Shown: piece after piece, positions 49,004 through 61,158 of the stretch | Layout: each line of letters starts with the position of its first letter | How positions within the stretch are numbered: the first letter of the stretch is position 1 | Origin: Hydractinia symbiolongicarpus | Lineage: Eukaryota > Cnidaria > Hydrozoa > Anthoathecata > Hydractiniidae | Direction of reading: 5' to 3' | Length of the DNA: 64,000 nt | Assembly: GCF_029227915.1 (NCBI RefSeq) | Contig: NC_079882.1 | Coordinates: 15,078,501-15,142,500, forward strand | Position numbers and translations under genes: made by a program | The notes under the pieces: model-generated | The model's database searches: none | Told to the model about the DNA's origin: nothing | What the model saw: only the letters and a program-made list of their open reading frames with translations

Positions 49004-50363
49004 ATGGCCTTTTGCAGCCTAATAATGGCCTCACACGTAAGTCACGTGGTTCCATTTGCCTGTGCAGGTTACCATTGGACTATTCCTTCCAGTCTCAATG
49101 CGCTACAGCGTCCCAAGTCGTTTTCATTAGCGCCGTTGCCTTACAACACTCTTAACTACGTGCACAGTCCTATAAAGGCTGTAATATGGCCTTTTGCAGT
49201 CTAATAATGGCTTCACACGTAAATCACGTGGTTTCACCTGTCTGCGCAGGTTAACATTGGCCTAGTCCTTCCAGTCTCAATGCGCTACAACGTCCCAAGT
49301 CGTTTTCATTGGGGAAGTTGCCTTAAAACACTCTTAACTACGTGCACAGTCCTATAAAGGCTGTAATATGGCCTTTTGCAGTCTAATAAAGGCCTCACAC
49401 GTAAATCACGTGGTTCCATCTGCCTACGCAGATTACCATTGGACTGTTCCTTCCAGTCTCAATGCGCTACAACGTCCCAAGTCGTTTTCATTAGCGCCGT
49501 TGCTTTACAACACTCTTAGCTACGTGCACAGTCCTATAAAGGCTGTAATATGGCCTTTTGCAGTCTAATAAAGGCCTCAAACGTAAATCACGTGGTTCCA
49601 TTTGCCTGTGCAGGTTACCATTGGACTATTCCTTCCCGTCTCAATGCGCTACAACGTCCCAAGTCGTTTTCATTAGCGCCGTTGCCTTACAACACTCTTA
49701 ACTACGTGCACAGTCCTATAAAGGCTGTAATATGGCCTTTTGCAGTCTAATAAAGGCCTCACACGTAAATCACGTGGTTTCACCTGTCTACGCAGGTTAC
49801 CATTGGACTAGTCCTTTCAGTCTCAATGCGCTTCAACGTCCCAAGTCGTTTCCATTGGGGAAGTTGCCTTACAACACTCTTAACTACGTGCACAGTCGTA
49901 TAAAGCCTGTAATATGGCCTTTTGCAGTCTAATAAAGGCCTCACACGTAAATCACGTGGTTTCACCTGTCTGCGCAGGTTACCATTGGACTAGTCCTTCC
50001 AGTCTCAATGCGCTACAACGTCCCAAGTCGTTTTCATTGGGGAAGTTGCCTTACAACACTCTTAAATACGTGCACAGTCGTTTAAAGCCTGTAATATGGC
50101 CTTTTGCAGTCTAATAAAGGCCTCACACGTAATTCACGTGGTTCCATCTGCCTACGCAGATTACCATTGGACTGTTCCTTCCAGTCTCGATGCACTACAA
50201 CGTCCCAAGTCTTCTTCATTAGCGCCGTTGCCTTACAACAATCTTAACTACATGCACAGTCCTATAAAAGCTGTAATATGGCCTTTTGCAGTCTAATAAA
50301 GGCCTCACACGTAAATCACGTGGTTCTATCTGCCTGTGCAGGTTACCATTGGCCTAGTCCTTC
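49004..50363 (+). repeat. Terminal + monomers before the switch
   Basis: About 7.5 monomers. The first four follow the order at 36,628-37,355. Later ones carry GTCGTATAAAGCC, a CGTTTAAAGCC variant near 50,078, and ATCTGCCTACGCAGATTACC. The last monomer (from 50,278) is cut about halfway at the orientation switch. Confidence 0.85.
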
Positions 50364-50366
50364 GCA
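50361..50366. other. Head-on orientation switch between + and - arrays
   Basis: The last + sequence is the monomer segment CATTGGCCTAGTCCTTC, ending at 50,363. A + monomer would continue CAGTCTCAATG. Instead the sequence continues GCAGACCGGTGAAACC from 50,364, the reverse-complement landmark of the - family, normally preceded there by CCTGC. The base C at 50,363 fits both sides, so the join has one base of microhomology at most. No filler or unique DNA lies between. The join falls near the middle of a monomer on both sides. Confidence 0.95.
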
Positions 50367-51700
50367 GACCGGTGAAACCGCGTGATTAACGTGTGAGGCC
50401 TTTATTAGACTGCAAGGAGACATATTACGGCTTTTATAGGACTGTGCACGCAGTTAAGAGTGTCTTAATGCAACGGTGCTAATGAAAACGACTTGAGACG
50501 TTGCAGCACATTGAGACTGGAAGGACTAGGCCAATGGTAACCTGCACAGGCAGGTGAAACCCCGTAATTTACGTGTGAAGCCTTTATTAGACTGCAAAGG
50601 GCCATAATACAGCCTTTATAGGACTGTGCACGTAGTTAAGAGTGTCTGAAGGCAACGGCGCTAATAAAAACGACTTAAGACGATGTAGCACATTGAGACT
50701 GGAAGGACTAGGCCAATGGTAACCTGCGCAGACCGGTGAAACCACGTGATTTACGTGTGAGGCCTTTACTAGACTGCAAAAAGCCATATTACAGCCTTTA
50801 TAGGACTGTGCACGTAGTTAAGAGTGTTGTAAAGCAACAGCGCTAATTAGAACGACTTGGGACGTTGTAGTGCATTGAAACTGGAAGGAATAGTCCAATG
50901 GTAACCTGCGCAGGCAGATGGAACCACGTGATTTACGTGTGAGGCCTTTATTAGACTACAAAAGGCCATATTACAGCCTTTATAGGACTGTGCACGTAGT
51001 TAAGAGTGTTGTAAAGCAACGGCGCTAATGAAAAAGACTTGGGACGTTGTACCGCATTGAGACTGGAACGAGTAGTCCAATAGTAACATGCACAGGCAGA
51101 TGGAACCACGTGATTCACGTGTGAGGCCTTTATTGGACTGGAAAAGGTCAAATTACAGCCTTTATGGGACTGTGCACGTAGTTAAGAGTGTTGAAAGGCA
51201 ACGGCGCTAATGAAAACGACTTGAGACGTTGTAGCACATTGAGACTGGAAGGACTAGGGCAATGGTAACTGGGGCAGGCAGGTGAAACCACGTGATTTAC
51301 GTGTGAAGCCTTTATTAGACTGCAAAAGGCCATATTACAGCCTTTATAGGACTGTGCAGGTAGTTAAGAGTGTTGGAAAGCAACGGCGCTGATGAAAACG
51401 ACTTGGGACGTTGTAGCGCATTAAGACTGGAAGGAATTGCCCAATGGAAACCTGCACAGGCAAATGGAACCACGTGATTTACGTGTGAGGCCTTTATTAG
51501 ACTGCAAAAGGCGATATTACAGCCTTTATAGGACTGTGCACGTAGTTAATAGTGTTGTAAAGCAACAGCGCTAATGAAAACGACTTGGGACGTTGTAGCG
51601 CATTGAGACTGGAACGACTAGTCCAATGGTAACTTGTGCAGGCAGATGGAACCACGTGATTTACGTGTGAGGCCTTTATTAGACTACAAAAGGCCATATT
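50364..51700 (-). repeat. Unordered inverted monomers next to the switch
   Basis: About seven monomers outside the 26-mer period. They contain several private variants, such as CAAGGAGACATATTACGG near 50,414, CACGCAGTTAAG near 50,447 and GGGGCAGGCAGG near 51,272. They appear more diverged than the HOR copies that follow. Confidence 0.8.
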
Positions 51701-54700
51701 ACAGCCTTTATAGGACTTTGCACGTAGTTAAGATTGTTGTAAAGCAACGGCGCTAATGAAAACGACTTGGGAATTTGTAGCGCATTGAGACTGGAAGGAA
51801 TAGCCCAATAGAAACCTGCACAGGCAAATGGAACCACGTGATTTACGTGTGAGGCATTTATTAGACTCCAAAAGGCGATATTACAGCCTTTATAGGACTG
51901 TGCACGTAGTTAATAGTGTTGTAAAGCAACGGCGCTAATGAAAACGACTTGGGACGTTGTAGCGCATTGAGACTGGAACGACTTGTCCAATGGTAACCAG
52001 CGCAGGCAGATGGAACCACGTGATTTACGTGTGAGGCCTTTATTAGACTGAAAGGGCCATATTACAACCTTTATAGGACTGTGCACGAAGTTAAGAGTGT
52101 TCTAAGGCAACTTCGCCAATGAAAACGACTTGGGACGTTGTAGCGCATTGAGACTGGAAGGACTAGGTCAATGGTAACCTGCACAGACAGGTGAAACCAC
52201 GTGATTTACGTGTGAAGCCTTTATTAGACTGCAAAATGCCATATTACAGCCTTTATAGGACTGTGCACGTAGGTAAGAGTGTTGTAAAGCAACAGCGCTA
52301 ATGAAAACTACTTGGGAGGTTGTAGCGCATTGAGACTGGAACGACAAGTCCAATGGTAACCTGCACAGGCAGATGGAACCACGTGATTTACGTGTGAGGC
52401 CTTTATTAGACTGCAAAAGGCCAAATTACAGTCTTTATAGGACTGTGCACGTACTTAAGAGTGTTGTAAGGCAACGGCGCTAATGAAAACGACTTGGGAC
52501 GTTGTAGCGCATTGAGACTGGAAGGACTAGGTCAATGGTGACCTGCACAGACCGGTGAAACCACGTGATTAACGTGTGAGGCCTTTATTAGACTGCAAAG
52601 GGCCATATTACAGCCTTTATAGGACTGTGCACGTAGTTAAGAGTGTCTTAAGGCAACGACGCTAATGAAAACGACTTGAGACGTTATAGTACATTGAGAC
52701 TGGAAGGATTAGGCCAATGATAACCTGCGCAGGCATGTGAAAACACGTGATTTACGTGTAAAGCCTTTATTAGACTGCAAAAGGCCATACTACAGCCTTT
52801 ATAGGACTGTGCACGTAGTTAAGAGTGTTGTAAAGCAACCGCACCAATGAAAACGACTTGGGACGTTGTAGCGCATTGAGACTGTAAGGACTAGGCCAAT
52901 GGTAACCTGCGCAGACAGGTGAAACCACGTGATTTACGTGTGAGGCCTTTATTAGACTGCAAAAGGCCATATTACAGCCTTTATAGGACTGTGCAGGTAG
53001 TTAAGAGTGTTCTAAGACCACGGCGCTAAGGAAAACCACTTGGAACGTTGTAGTGCATTGAGACTGGAAGAAATAGTCCAATGGTAACCTGCGCAGGCAG
53101 ATGGAACCACGTGATTTACGTGTGAGGACTTTATTAGATTGCAAAAGGCGATATTGCAGCCTTTATAGGACTGTGCACGTAGTTAAGAGTGTTGTAAAGC
53201 AACGGCGCTAATGAAAACGACTTGGGACGTTGTAGCACATTAAGACTGGAAGGACTAGACCAATGGTAACGTGCGCAGCCAGGTGAAACCACGTGATTTA
53301 CGTATGAAGCCTTTACTAGACTGCAAAAGGCTAAATTACAGCCTTTATGGGACTTTGCACGTAGTTAAGAGTGTTGTAAGGCAACGGCGCTAATGAAAAC
53401 GACTTGGGACGTTGTAGCGCATTGAGACTGGAAGGACTAGGCCAATGGTGACCTGCGCAGACCGGTGAAACCACGTGATTAACGTGTGAGGCCTTTATTA
53501 GACTGCAAAGGGCAATACTACAGCCTTTATAGGACTCTGCACGTAGTTAAGGGTGTCTTAAGGCAACGGCGCTAATGAAAACGACTTGAGACGTTGTAGC
53601 GCATTGAGACTGGAAGGACTAGGCCATTGGAAACTTGCACAGGCAAATGGAACAACGTGATTTACGTGTGAGGCCTTTATTAAACTGCAAAAGGCCAAAT
53701 GACAGCCTTTATAGGACTGTGCACGTAGTTAAGAGTGTTGTAAAGCAACGGCGCTAATGAAAACAACTTGGGAATTTGTAGCGCATTGAGACTGGAAGGA
53801 ATAGCCCAATAGTAATCTGCACAGGCAAATGGAACCACGTGATTTACGTGTGAGGCCTTTATTAGACTGCAAAAGGCGATATTGCAGCCTTTATAAGACT
53901 GTGCACGTAGTTAATAGAATTGTAAAGCAACGGCGCTAATGAAAACGACTTGGAACGTTGTAGCGCATTGAGACTGGAACGACTAGTCCAATGGTAACCA
54001 GCGCAGGCAGATGGAAGCACGTGATTTACGTGTGAGGCCTTTATTAGATTGCAAAGGGCCATATTACAGCCTTTTTAGGACTGTGCACGTAGTTAAGAGT
54101 GTTCTAAGGCAACTTCGCCAATGAAAACGACTTGGGACGTTGTAGCGCACTGAGACTGTAAGGACTAGGCCAATGGTAACCTATGCAGACAGGTGAAACC
54201 ACGTGATTTACGTGTGAGGCCTTTATTAGATTGCAAAAGGCCATATTACAGCCTTTATAGGACTGTGCAGGTAGTTAAGAGTGTTCTAAGGCAACGGCGC
54301 TAATGAAAACGACTTGGGACGTTGTAGCGCATTGAGACTGGAAGGACTAGGCCAACGGTGACCTGCGCAGACCGGTGAAACCACGTGATTAACGTGTGAG
54401 GCCTTTATTAGACTGCAAAGGGCAATACTACAGCCTTTATAGGACTGTGCACGTAGTTAAGAGTGTCTTAAGGCAACGGCGCTAATGAAAACGACTTGAG
54501 ACGTTGTAGCACATTGAGACTGGAAGGACTAGGCCAATGGAAACCTGCACAGGCAAATGGAACAACGTGATTTACGTGTGAGGCCTTTATTAGACTGCAA
54601 AGGGCCATATTACAGCCTTTTTAGGACTGTGCACGTAGTTAAGAGTGTTCTAAGGCAACTTCGCCAATGAAAACGACTTGGGACGTTGTAGCGCATTGAG

Positions 54701-56429
54701 ACTGTAAGGACTAGGCCAATGGTAACCTACGCAGACAGGTGAAACCACGTGATTTACGTGTGAAGCCTTTTTTAGACTGCAAAAGGCCATATTACAGCCT
54801 TTATAGGACTGTGCAGGTAGTTAAGAGTGTGCTAAGGCAACGGCGCTAAGGAAAACTACTTGGAACGTTGTAGTGCATTGAAACTGGAAGGAATAGTCCA
54901 ATGGTAACCTGCGCAGGCAGATGGAACCACGTGATTTACGTGTGAGGACTTTATTAGACTGCAAAAGGCCATATTACAGCCTTTATAGAACTGTGCACGT
55001 AGGTAAGAGTGTTGTAAAGCAACGGCGATAATGAAAACGACTTGGGACGCTGTAGCACATTGAGACTGGAAGGACTAGACCAATGGTAACGTGCGCAGGC
55101 AGGTGAAACCACGTGAGTTACGTATGAAGCCTTTACTAGACTGCAAAAGGCTAAATTACAGCCTTTATAGGACTGTGCACGTAGTTAAGAGTGTTGTAAG
55201 GCAACGGCGCTAATGAAAACGACTTGGGACGTTGTAGCACATTGAGACTGGAAGGACTAGGCCAATGGTGACCTGCGCAGACCGGTGAAACCACGTGATT
55301 AACGTGTGAGGGGTTTATTAGACTGCAAAGGGCAAAACTACAGCCTTTATAGGACTGTGCACGTAGTTAAGGGTGTCTTAAGGCAACGGCGCTAATGAAA
55401 ACGACTTGAGACGTTGTAGCACATTGAGACTGGAAGGACTAGGCCAATGGAAACTTGCACAGGCAAATGGAACAACATGATTTACGTGTGAGGCCTTTAT
55501 TGAACTGCAAAAGGCCAAATGACAGTCTTTATAGGACTGTGCACGTAGTTAAGAGTGTTGTAAGGCAACGGCGCTAATGAAAACGACTTGGGACGTTGTA
55601 GCGCATTGAGACTGTAAGGACTAGGCCAATGGTAACCTACGCAGACAGGTGAAACCACGTGATTTACGTGTGAAGCCTTTATTAGACTGCAAAAGGCCAT
55701 ATTACAGCCTTTATAGGACTGTGCAGGTAGTTAAGAGTGTTGTAAAGCAACGGCGATAATGTAAACGACTTGGGACGTTGTAGCACATTGCGACTGGAAG
55801 GACTAGACCAATGGTAACCTGCGCAGGCAGGTGAAACAACGTGATTTACGTATGAAGCCTTTACTAGACTGCAAAAGGCCAAATTACAGACTTTATAGGA
55901 CTGTGCACGTAGTTAAGAGTGTCTTAAGGCAACGGCGATAATGAAAACGACTTGAGACGTTGTAGCACATTGAGACTGGAAGGACTAGGCCAATGGAAAC
56001 CTGCACAGGCAAATGGAACCACGTGATTTACGTGGGAGGCCTTTATTAGACTGCAAAAGGCCATAATACAGCCTTTATAGGACTAGGACGTAGTTAAGAG
56101 TGTTCTAAGGCAACTTCGCTAATGAAAACGACTTGGGACGTTGTAGCGCATTGAGACTGGAAGGACTAGGCCAATGGTGACCTGCGCAGACCGCTGAAAC
56201 CACGTGATTAACGTGTGCGGCCTTTATTAGACTGCAAAGGGCAATACTAGAGCCTTTATAGGACTGTGCACGTAGTTAACAGTGTCTTAAGGCAACGGCG
56301 CTAATGAAAACGACTTGAGACGTTGTAGCACATTGAGAATGGAAGGACTAGGCCAATGGTAACCTGCGCAGACTGGTGAAACCACGTGATTTACGTGTGA
56401 GGCCTTTATTAGACTGCAAAAGGCCTATT
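51701..56429 (-). repeat. 26-monomer HOR of the inverted family, copy 1, 4,729 bp
   Basis: Aligns with 56,430-61,158 at 4,729 bp (26x182-3). Shared private features include GGACTTTGCACG at the left edge, TAGACTGAAAGGGCC (a one-base loss near 52,050), CTTGGGAGGTTGTAGC, GGACTAGGACGTAG near 56,082 and AAAAGGCCTATTACAG near the right edge. I saw about a dozen differences, for example GAGGGGTTTATT near 55,308 against GAGGCCTTTATT. Confidence 0.92.
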
Positions 56430-59400
56430 ACAGCCTTTATAGGACTTTGCACGTAGTTAAGAGTGTTGTAAAGCAACGGCGCTAATGAAAACGACTTGGG
56501 AATTTGTAGCGCATTGAGACTGGAAGGAATAGCCCAATAGAAACCTGCACAGGCAAATGGAACCACGTGATTTACGTGTGAGGCATTTATTAGACTCCAA
56601 AAGGCGATATTACAGCCTTTATAGGACTGTGCACGTAGTTAATAGTGTTGTAAAGCAACGGCGCTAATGAAAACGACTTGGGACGTTGTAGCGCATTGAG
56701 ACTGGAACGACTTGTCCAATGGTAACCAGCGCAGGCAGATGGAACCACGTGATTTACGTGTGAGGCCTTTATTAGACTGAAAGGGCCATATTACAACCTT
56801 TATAGGACTGTGCACGAAGTTAAGAGTGTTCTAAGGCAACTTCGCCAATGAAAACGACTTGGGACGTTGTAGCGCATTGAGACTGGAAGGACTAGGTCAA
56901 TGGTAACCTGCACAGACAGGTGAAACCACGTGATTTACGTGTGAAGCCTTTATTAGACTGCAAAATGCCATATTACAGCCTTTATAGGACTGTGCACGTA
57001 GGTAAGAGTGTTGTAAAGCAACAGCGCTAATGAAAACTACTTGGGAGGTTGTAGCGCATTGAGACTGGAACGACAAGTCCAATGGTAACCTGCACAGGCA
57101 GATGGAACCACGTGATTTACGTGTGATGCCTTTATTAGACTGCAAAAGGCCAAATTACAGTCTTTATAGGACTGTGCACGTACTTAAGAGTGTTGTAAGG
57201 CAACGGCGCTAATGAAAACGACTTGGGACGTTGTAGCGCATTGAGACTGGAAGGACTAGGTCAATGGTGACCTGCACAGACCGGTGAAACCACGTGATTA
57301 ACGTGTGAGGCCTTTATTAGACTGCAAAGGGCCATATTACAGCCTTTATAGGACTGTGCACGTAGTTAAGAGTGTCTTAAGGCAACGACGCTAATGAAAA
57401 CGACTTGAGACGTTATAGTACATTGAGACTGGAAGGATTAGGCCAATGATAACCTGCGCAGGCATGTGAAAACACGTGATTTACGTGTAAAGCCTTTATT
57501 AGACTGCAAAAGGCCATACTACAGCCTTTATAGGACTGTGCACGTAGTTAAGAGTGTTGTAAAGCAACCGCACCAATGAAAACGACTTGGGAAGTTGTAG
57601 CGCATTGAGACTGTAAGGACTAGGCCAATGGTAACCTGCGCAGACAGGTGAAACCACGTGATTTACGTGTGAGGCCTTTATTAGACTGCAAAAGGCCATA
57701 TTACAGCCTTTATAGGACTGTGCAGGTAGTTAAGAGTGTTCTAAGACCACGGCGCTAAGGAAAACCACTTGGAACGTTGTAGTGCATTGAGACTGGAAGA
57801 AATAGTCCAATGGTAACCTGCGCAGGCAGATGGAACCACGTGATTTACGTGTGAGGACTTTATTAGATTGCAAAAGGCGATATTGCAGCCTTTATAGGAC
57901 TGTGCACGTAGTTAAGAGTGTTGTAAAGCAACGGCGCTAATGAAAACGACTTGGGACGTTGTAGCACATTAAGACTGGAAGGACTAGACCAATGGTAACC
58001 TGCGCAGCCAGGTGAAACCACGTGATTTACGTATGAAGCCTTTACTAGACTGCAAAAGGCTAAATTACAGCCTTTATGGGACTTTGCACGTAGTTAAGAG
58101 TGTTGTAAGGCAACGGCGCTAATGAAAACGACTTGGGACGTTGTAGCGCATTGAGACTGGAAGGACTAGGCCAATGGTGACCTGCGCAGACCGGTGAAAC
58201 CACGTGATTAACGTGTGAGGCCTTTATTAGACTGCAAAGGGCAATACTACAGCCTTTATAGGACTCTGCACGTAGTTAAGGGTGTCTTAAGGCAACGGCG
58301 CTAATGAAAACGACTTGAGACGTTGTAGCGCATTGAGACTGGAAGGACTAGGCCATTGGAAACTTGCACAGGCAAATGGAACAACGTGATTTACGTGTGA
58401 GGCCTTTATTAAACTGCAAAAGGCCAAATGACAGCCTTTATAGGACTGTGCACGTAGTTAAGAGTGTTGTAAAGCAACGGCGCTAATGAAAACAACTTGG
58501 GAATTTGTAGCGCATTGAGACTGGAAGGAATAGCCCAATAGTAACCTGCACAGGCAAATGGAACCACGTGATTTACGTGTGAGGCCTTTATTAGACTGCA
58601 AAAGGCGATATTGCAGCCTTTATAAGACTGTGCACGTAGTTAATAGAATTGTAAAGCAACGGCGCTAATGAAAACGACTTGGAACGTTGTAGCGCATTGA
58701 GACTGGAACGACTAGTCCAATGGTAACCAGCGCAGGCAGATGGAAGCACGTGATTTACGTGTGAGGCCTTTATTAGATTGCAAAGGGCCATATTACAGCC
58801 TTTTTAGGACTGTGCACGTAGTTAAGAGTGTTCTAAGGCAACTTCGCCAATGAAAACGACTTGGGACGTTGTAGCGCATTGAGACTGTAAGGACTAGGCC
58901 AATGGTAACCTACGCAGACAGGTGAAACCACGTGATTTACGTGTGAGGCCTTTATTAGATTGCAAAAGGCCATATTACAGCCTTTATAGGACTGTGCAGG
59001 TAGTTAAGAGTGTTCTAAGGCAACGGCGCTAATGAAAACGACTTGGGAAGTTGTAGCGCATTGAGACTGGAAGGACTAGGCCAACGGTGACCTGCGCAGA
59101 CCGGTGAAACCACGTGATTAACGTGTGAGGCCTTTATTAGACTGCAAAGGGCAATACTACAGCCTTTATAGGACTGTGCACGTAGTTAAGAGTGTCTTAA
59201 GGCAACGGCGCTAATGAAAACGACTTGAGACGTTGTAGCACATTGAGACTGGAAGGACTAGGCCAATGGAAACCTGCACAGGCAAATGGAACAACGTGAT
59301 TTACGTGTGAGGCCTTTATTAGACTGCAAAGGGCCATATTACAGCCTTTTTAGGACTGTGCACGTAGTTAAGAGTGTTCTAAGGCAACTTCGCCAATGAA

Positions 59401-61158
59401 AACGACTTGGGACGTTGTAGCGCATTGAGACTGTAAGGACTAGGCCAATGGTAACCTACGCAGACAGGTGAAACCACGTGATTTACGTGTGAAGCCTTTT
59501 TTAGACTGCAAAAGGCCATATTACAGCCTTTATAGGACTGTGCAGGTAGTTAAGAGTGTGCTAAGGCAACGGCGCTAAGGAAAACTACTTGGAACGTTGT
59601 AGTGCATTGAAACTGGAAGGAATAGTCCAATGGTAACCTGCGCAGGCAGATGGAACCACGTGATTTACGTGTGAGGACTTTATTAGACTGCAAAAGGCCA
59701 TATTACAGCCTTTATAGAACTGTGCACGTAGGTAAGAGTGTTGTAAAGCAACGGCGATAATGAAAACGACTTGGGACGTTGTAGCACATTGAGACTGGAA
59801 GGACTAGACCAATGGTAACGTGCGCAGGCAGGTGAAACCACGTGAGTTACGTATGAAGCCTTTACTAGACTGCAAAAGGCTAAATTACAGCCTTTATAGG
59901 ACTGTGCACGTAGTTAAGAGTGTTGTAAGGCAACGGCGCTAATGAAAACGACTTGGGACGTTGTAGCACATTGAGACTGGAAGGACTAGGCCAATGGTGA
60001 CCTGCGCAGACCGGTGAAACCACGTGATTAACGTGTGAGGCCTTTATTAGACTGCAAAGGGCAAAACTACAGCCTTTATAGGACTGTGCACGTAGTTAAG
60101 GGTGTCTTAAGGCAACGGCGCTAATGAAAACGACTTGAGACGTTGTAGCACATTGAGACTGGAAGGACTAGGCCAATGGAAACTTGCACAGGCAAATGGA
60201 ACAACATGATTTACGTGTGAGGCCTTTATTAAACTGCAAAAGGCCAAATGACAGTCTTTATAGGACTGTGCACGTAGTTAAGAGTGTTGTAAGGCAACGG
60301 CGCTAATGAAAACGACTTGGGACGTTGTAGCGCATTGAGACTGTAAGGACTAGGACAATGGTAACCTACGCAGACAGGTGAAACCACGTGATTTACGTGT
60401 GAAGCCTTTATTAGACTGCAAAAGGCCATATTACAGCCTTTATAGGACTGTGCAGGTAGTTAAGAGTGTTGTAAAGCAACGGCGATAATGTAAACGACTT
60501 GGGACGTTGTAGCACATTGCGACTGGAAGGACTAGACCAATGGTAACCTGCGCAGGCAGGTGAAACAACGTGATTTACGTATGAAGCCTTTACTAGACTG
60601 CAAAAGGCCAAATTACAGACTTTATAGGACTGTGCACGTAGTTAAGAGTGTCTTAAGGCAACGGCGATAATGAAAACGACTTGAGACGTTGTAGCACATT
60701 GAGACTGGAAGGACTAGGCCAATGGAAACCTGCACAGGCAAATGGAACCACGTGATTTACGTGGGAGGCCTTTATTAGACTGCAAAAGGCCATAATACAG
60801 CCTTTATAGGACTAGGACGTAGTTAAGAGTGTTCTAAGGCAACTTCGCTAATGAAAACGACTTGGGACGTTGTAGCGCATTGAGACTGGAAGGACTAGGC
60901 CAATGGTGACCTGCGCAGACCGCTGAAACCACGTGATTAACGTGTGCGGCCTTTATTAGACTGCAAAGGGCAATACTAGAGCCTTTATAGGACTGTGCAC
61001 GTAGTTAACAGTGTCTTAAGGCAACGGCGCTAATGAAAACGACTTGAGACGTTGTAGCACATTGAGAATGGAAGGACTAGGCCAATGGTAACCTGCGCAG
61101 ACTGGTGAAACCACGTGATTTACGTGTGAGGCCTTTATTAGACTGCAAAAGGCCTATT
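56430..61158 (-). repeat. 26-monomer HOR of the inverted family, copy 2, 4,729 bp
   Basis: Second copy. Private changes include GTGATGCCTTTATT near 57,122, GGGAAGTTGTAGC near 57,590 and 59,046, and AGGACAATGG near 60,352. It ends where copy 1-type GGACTTTGCACG is replaced by GGACTGTGCAGG. Confidence 0.92.

Larger units (their letters stand above)
1..50363 (+). repeat. Forward satellite array, about 277 monomers of about 182 bp
   Basis: Every stretch read here is a copy of one monomer. Landmarks in fixed order are GCAGTCTAATAAAGG, CACACGTAAATCACGTGG, GGTTACCATTGG, CTCAATGCGCTACAACGTCC, GTTGCCTTACAACACTC and CTATAAAGGCTGTAATATGG. Equivalent landmarks recur at 182-bp spacing, for example 41,178, 41,360, 41,542 and 41,724. 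Monomers are usually a few to about 20 percent different from each other but far more alike at HOR distances. There is no interruption by unique DNA, transposons or simple repeats. The length is close to a nucleosomal repeat, as in many centromeric satellites. Centromeric function is inferred, not shown. Confidence 0.98.
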
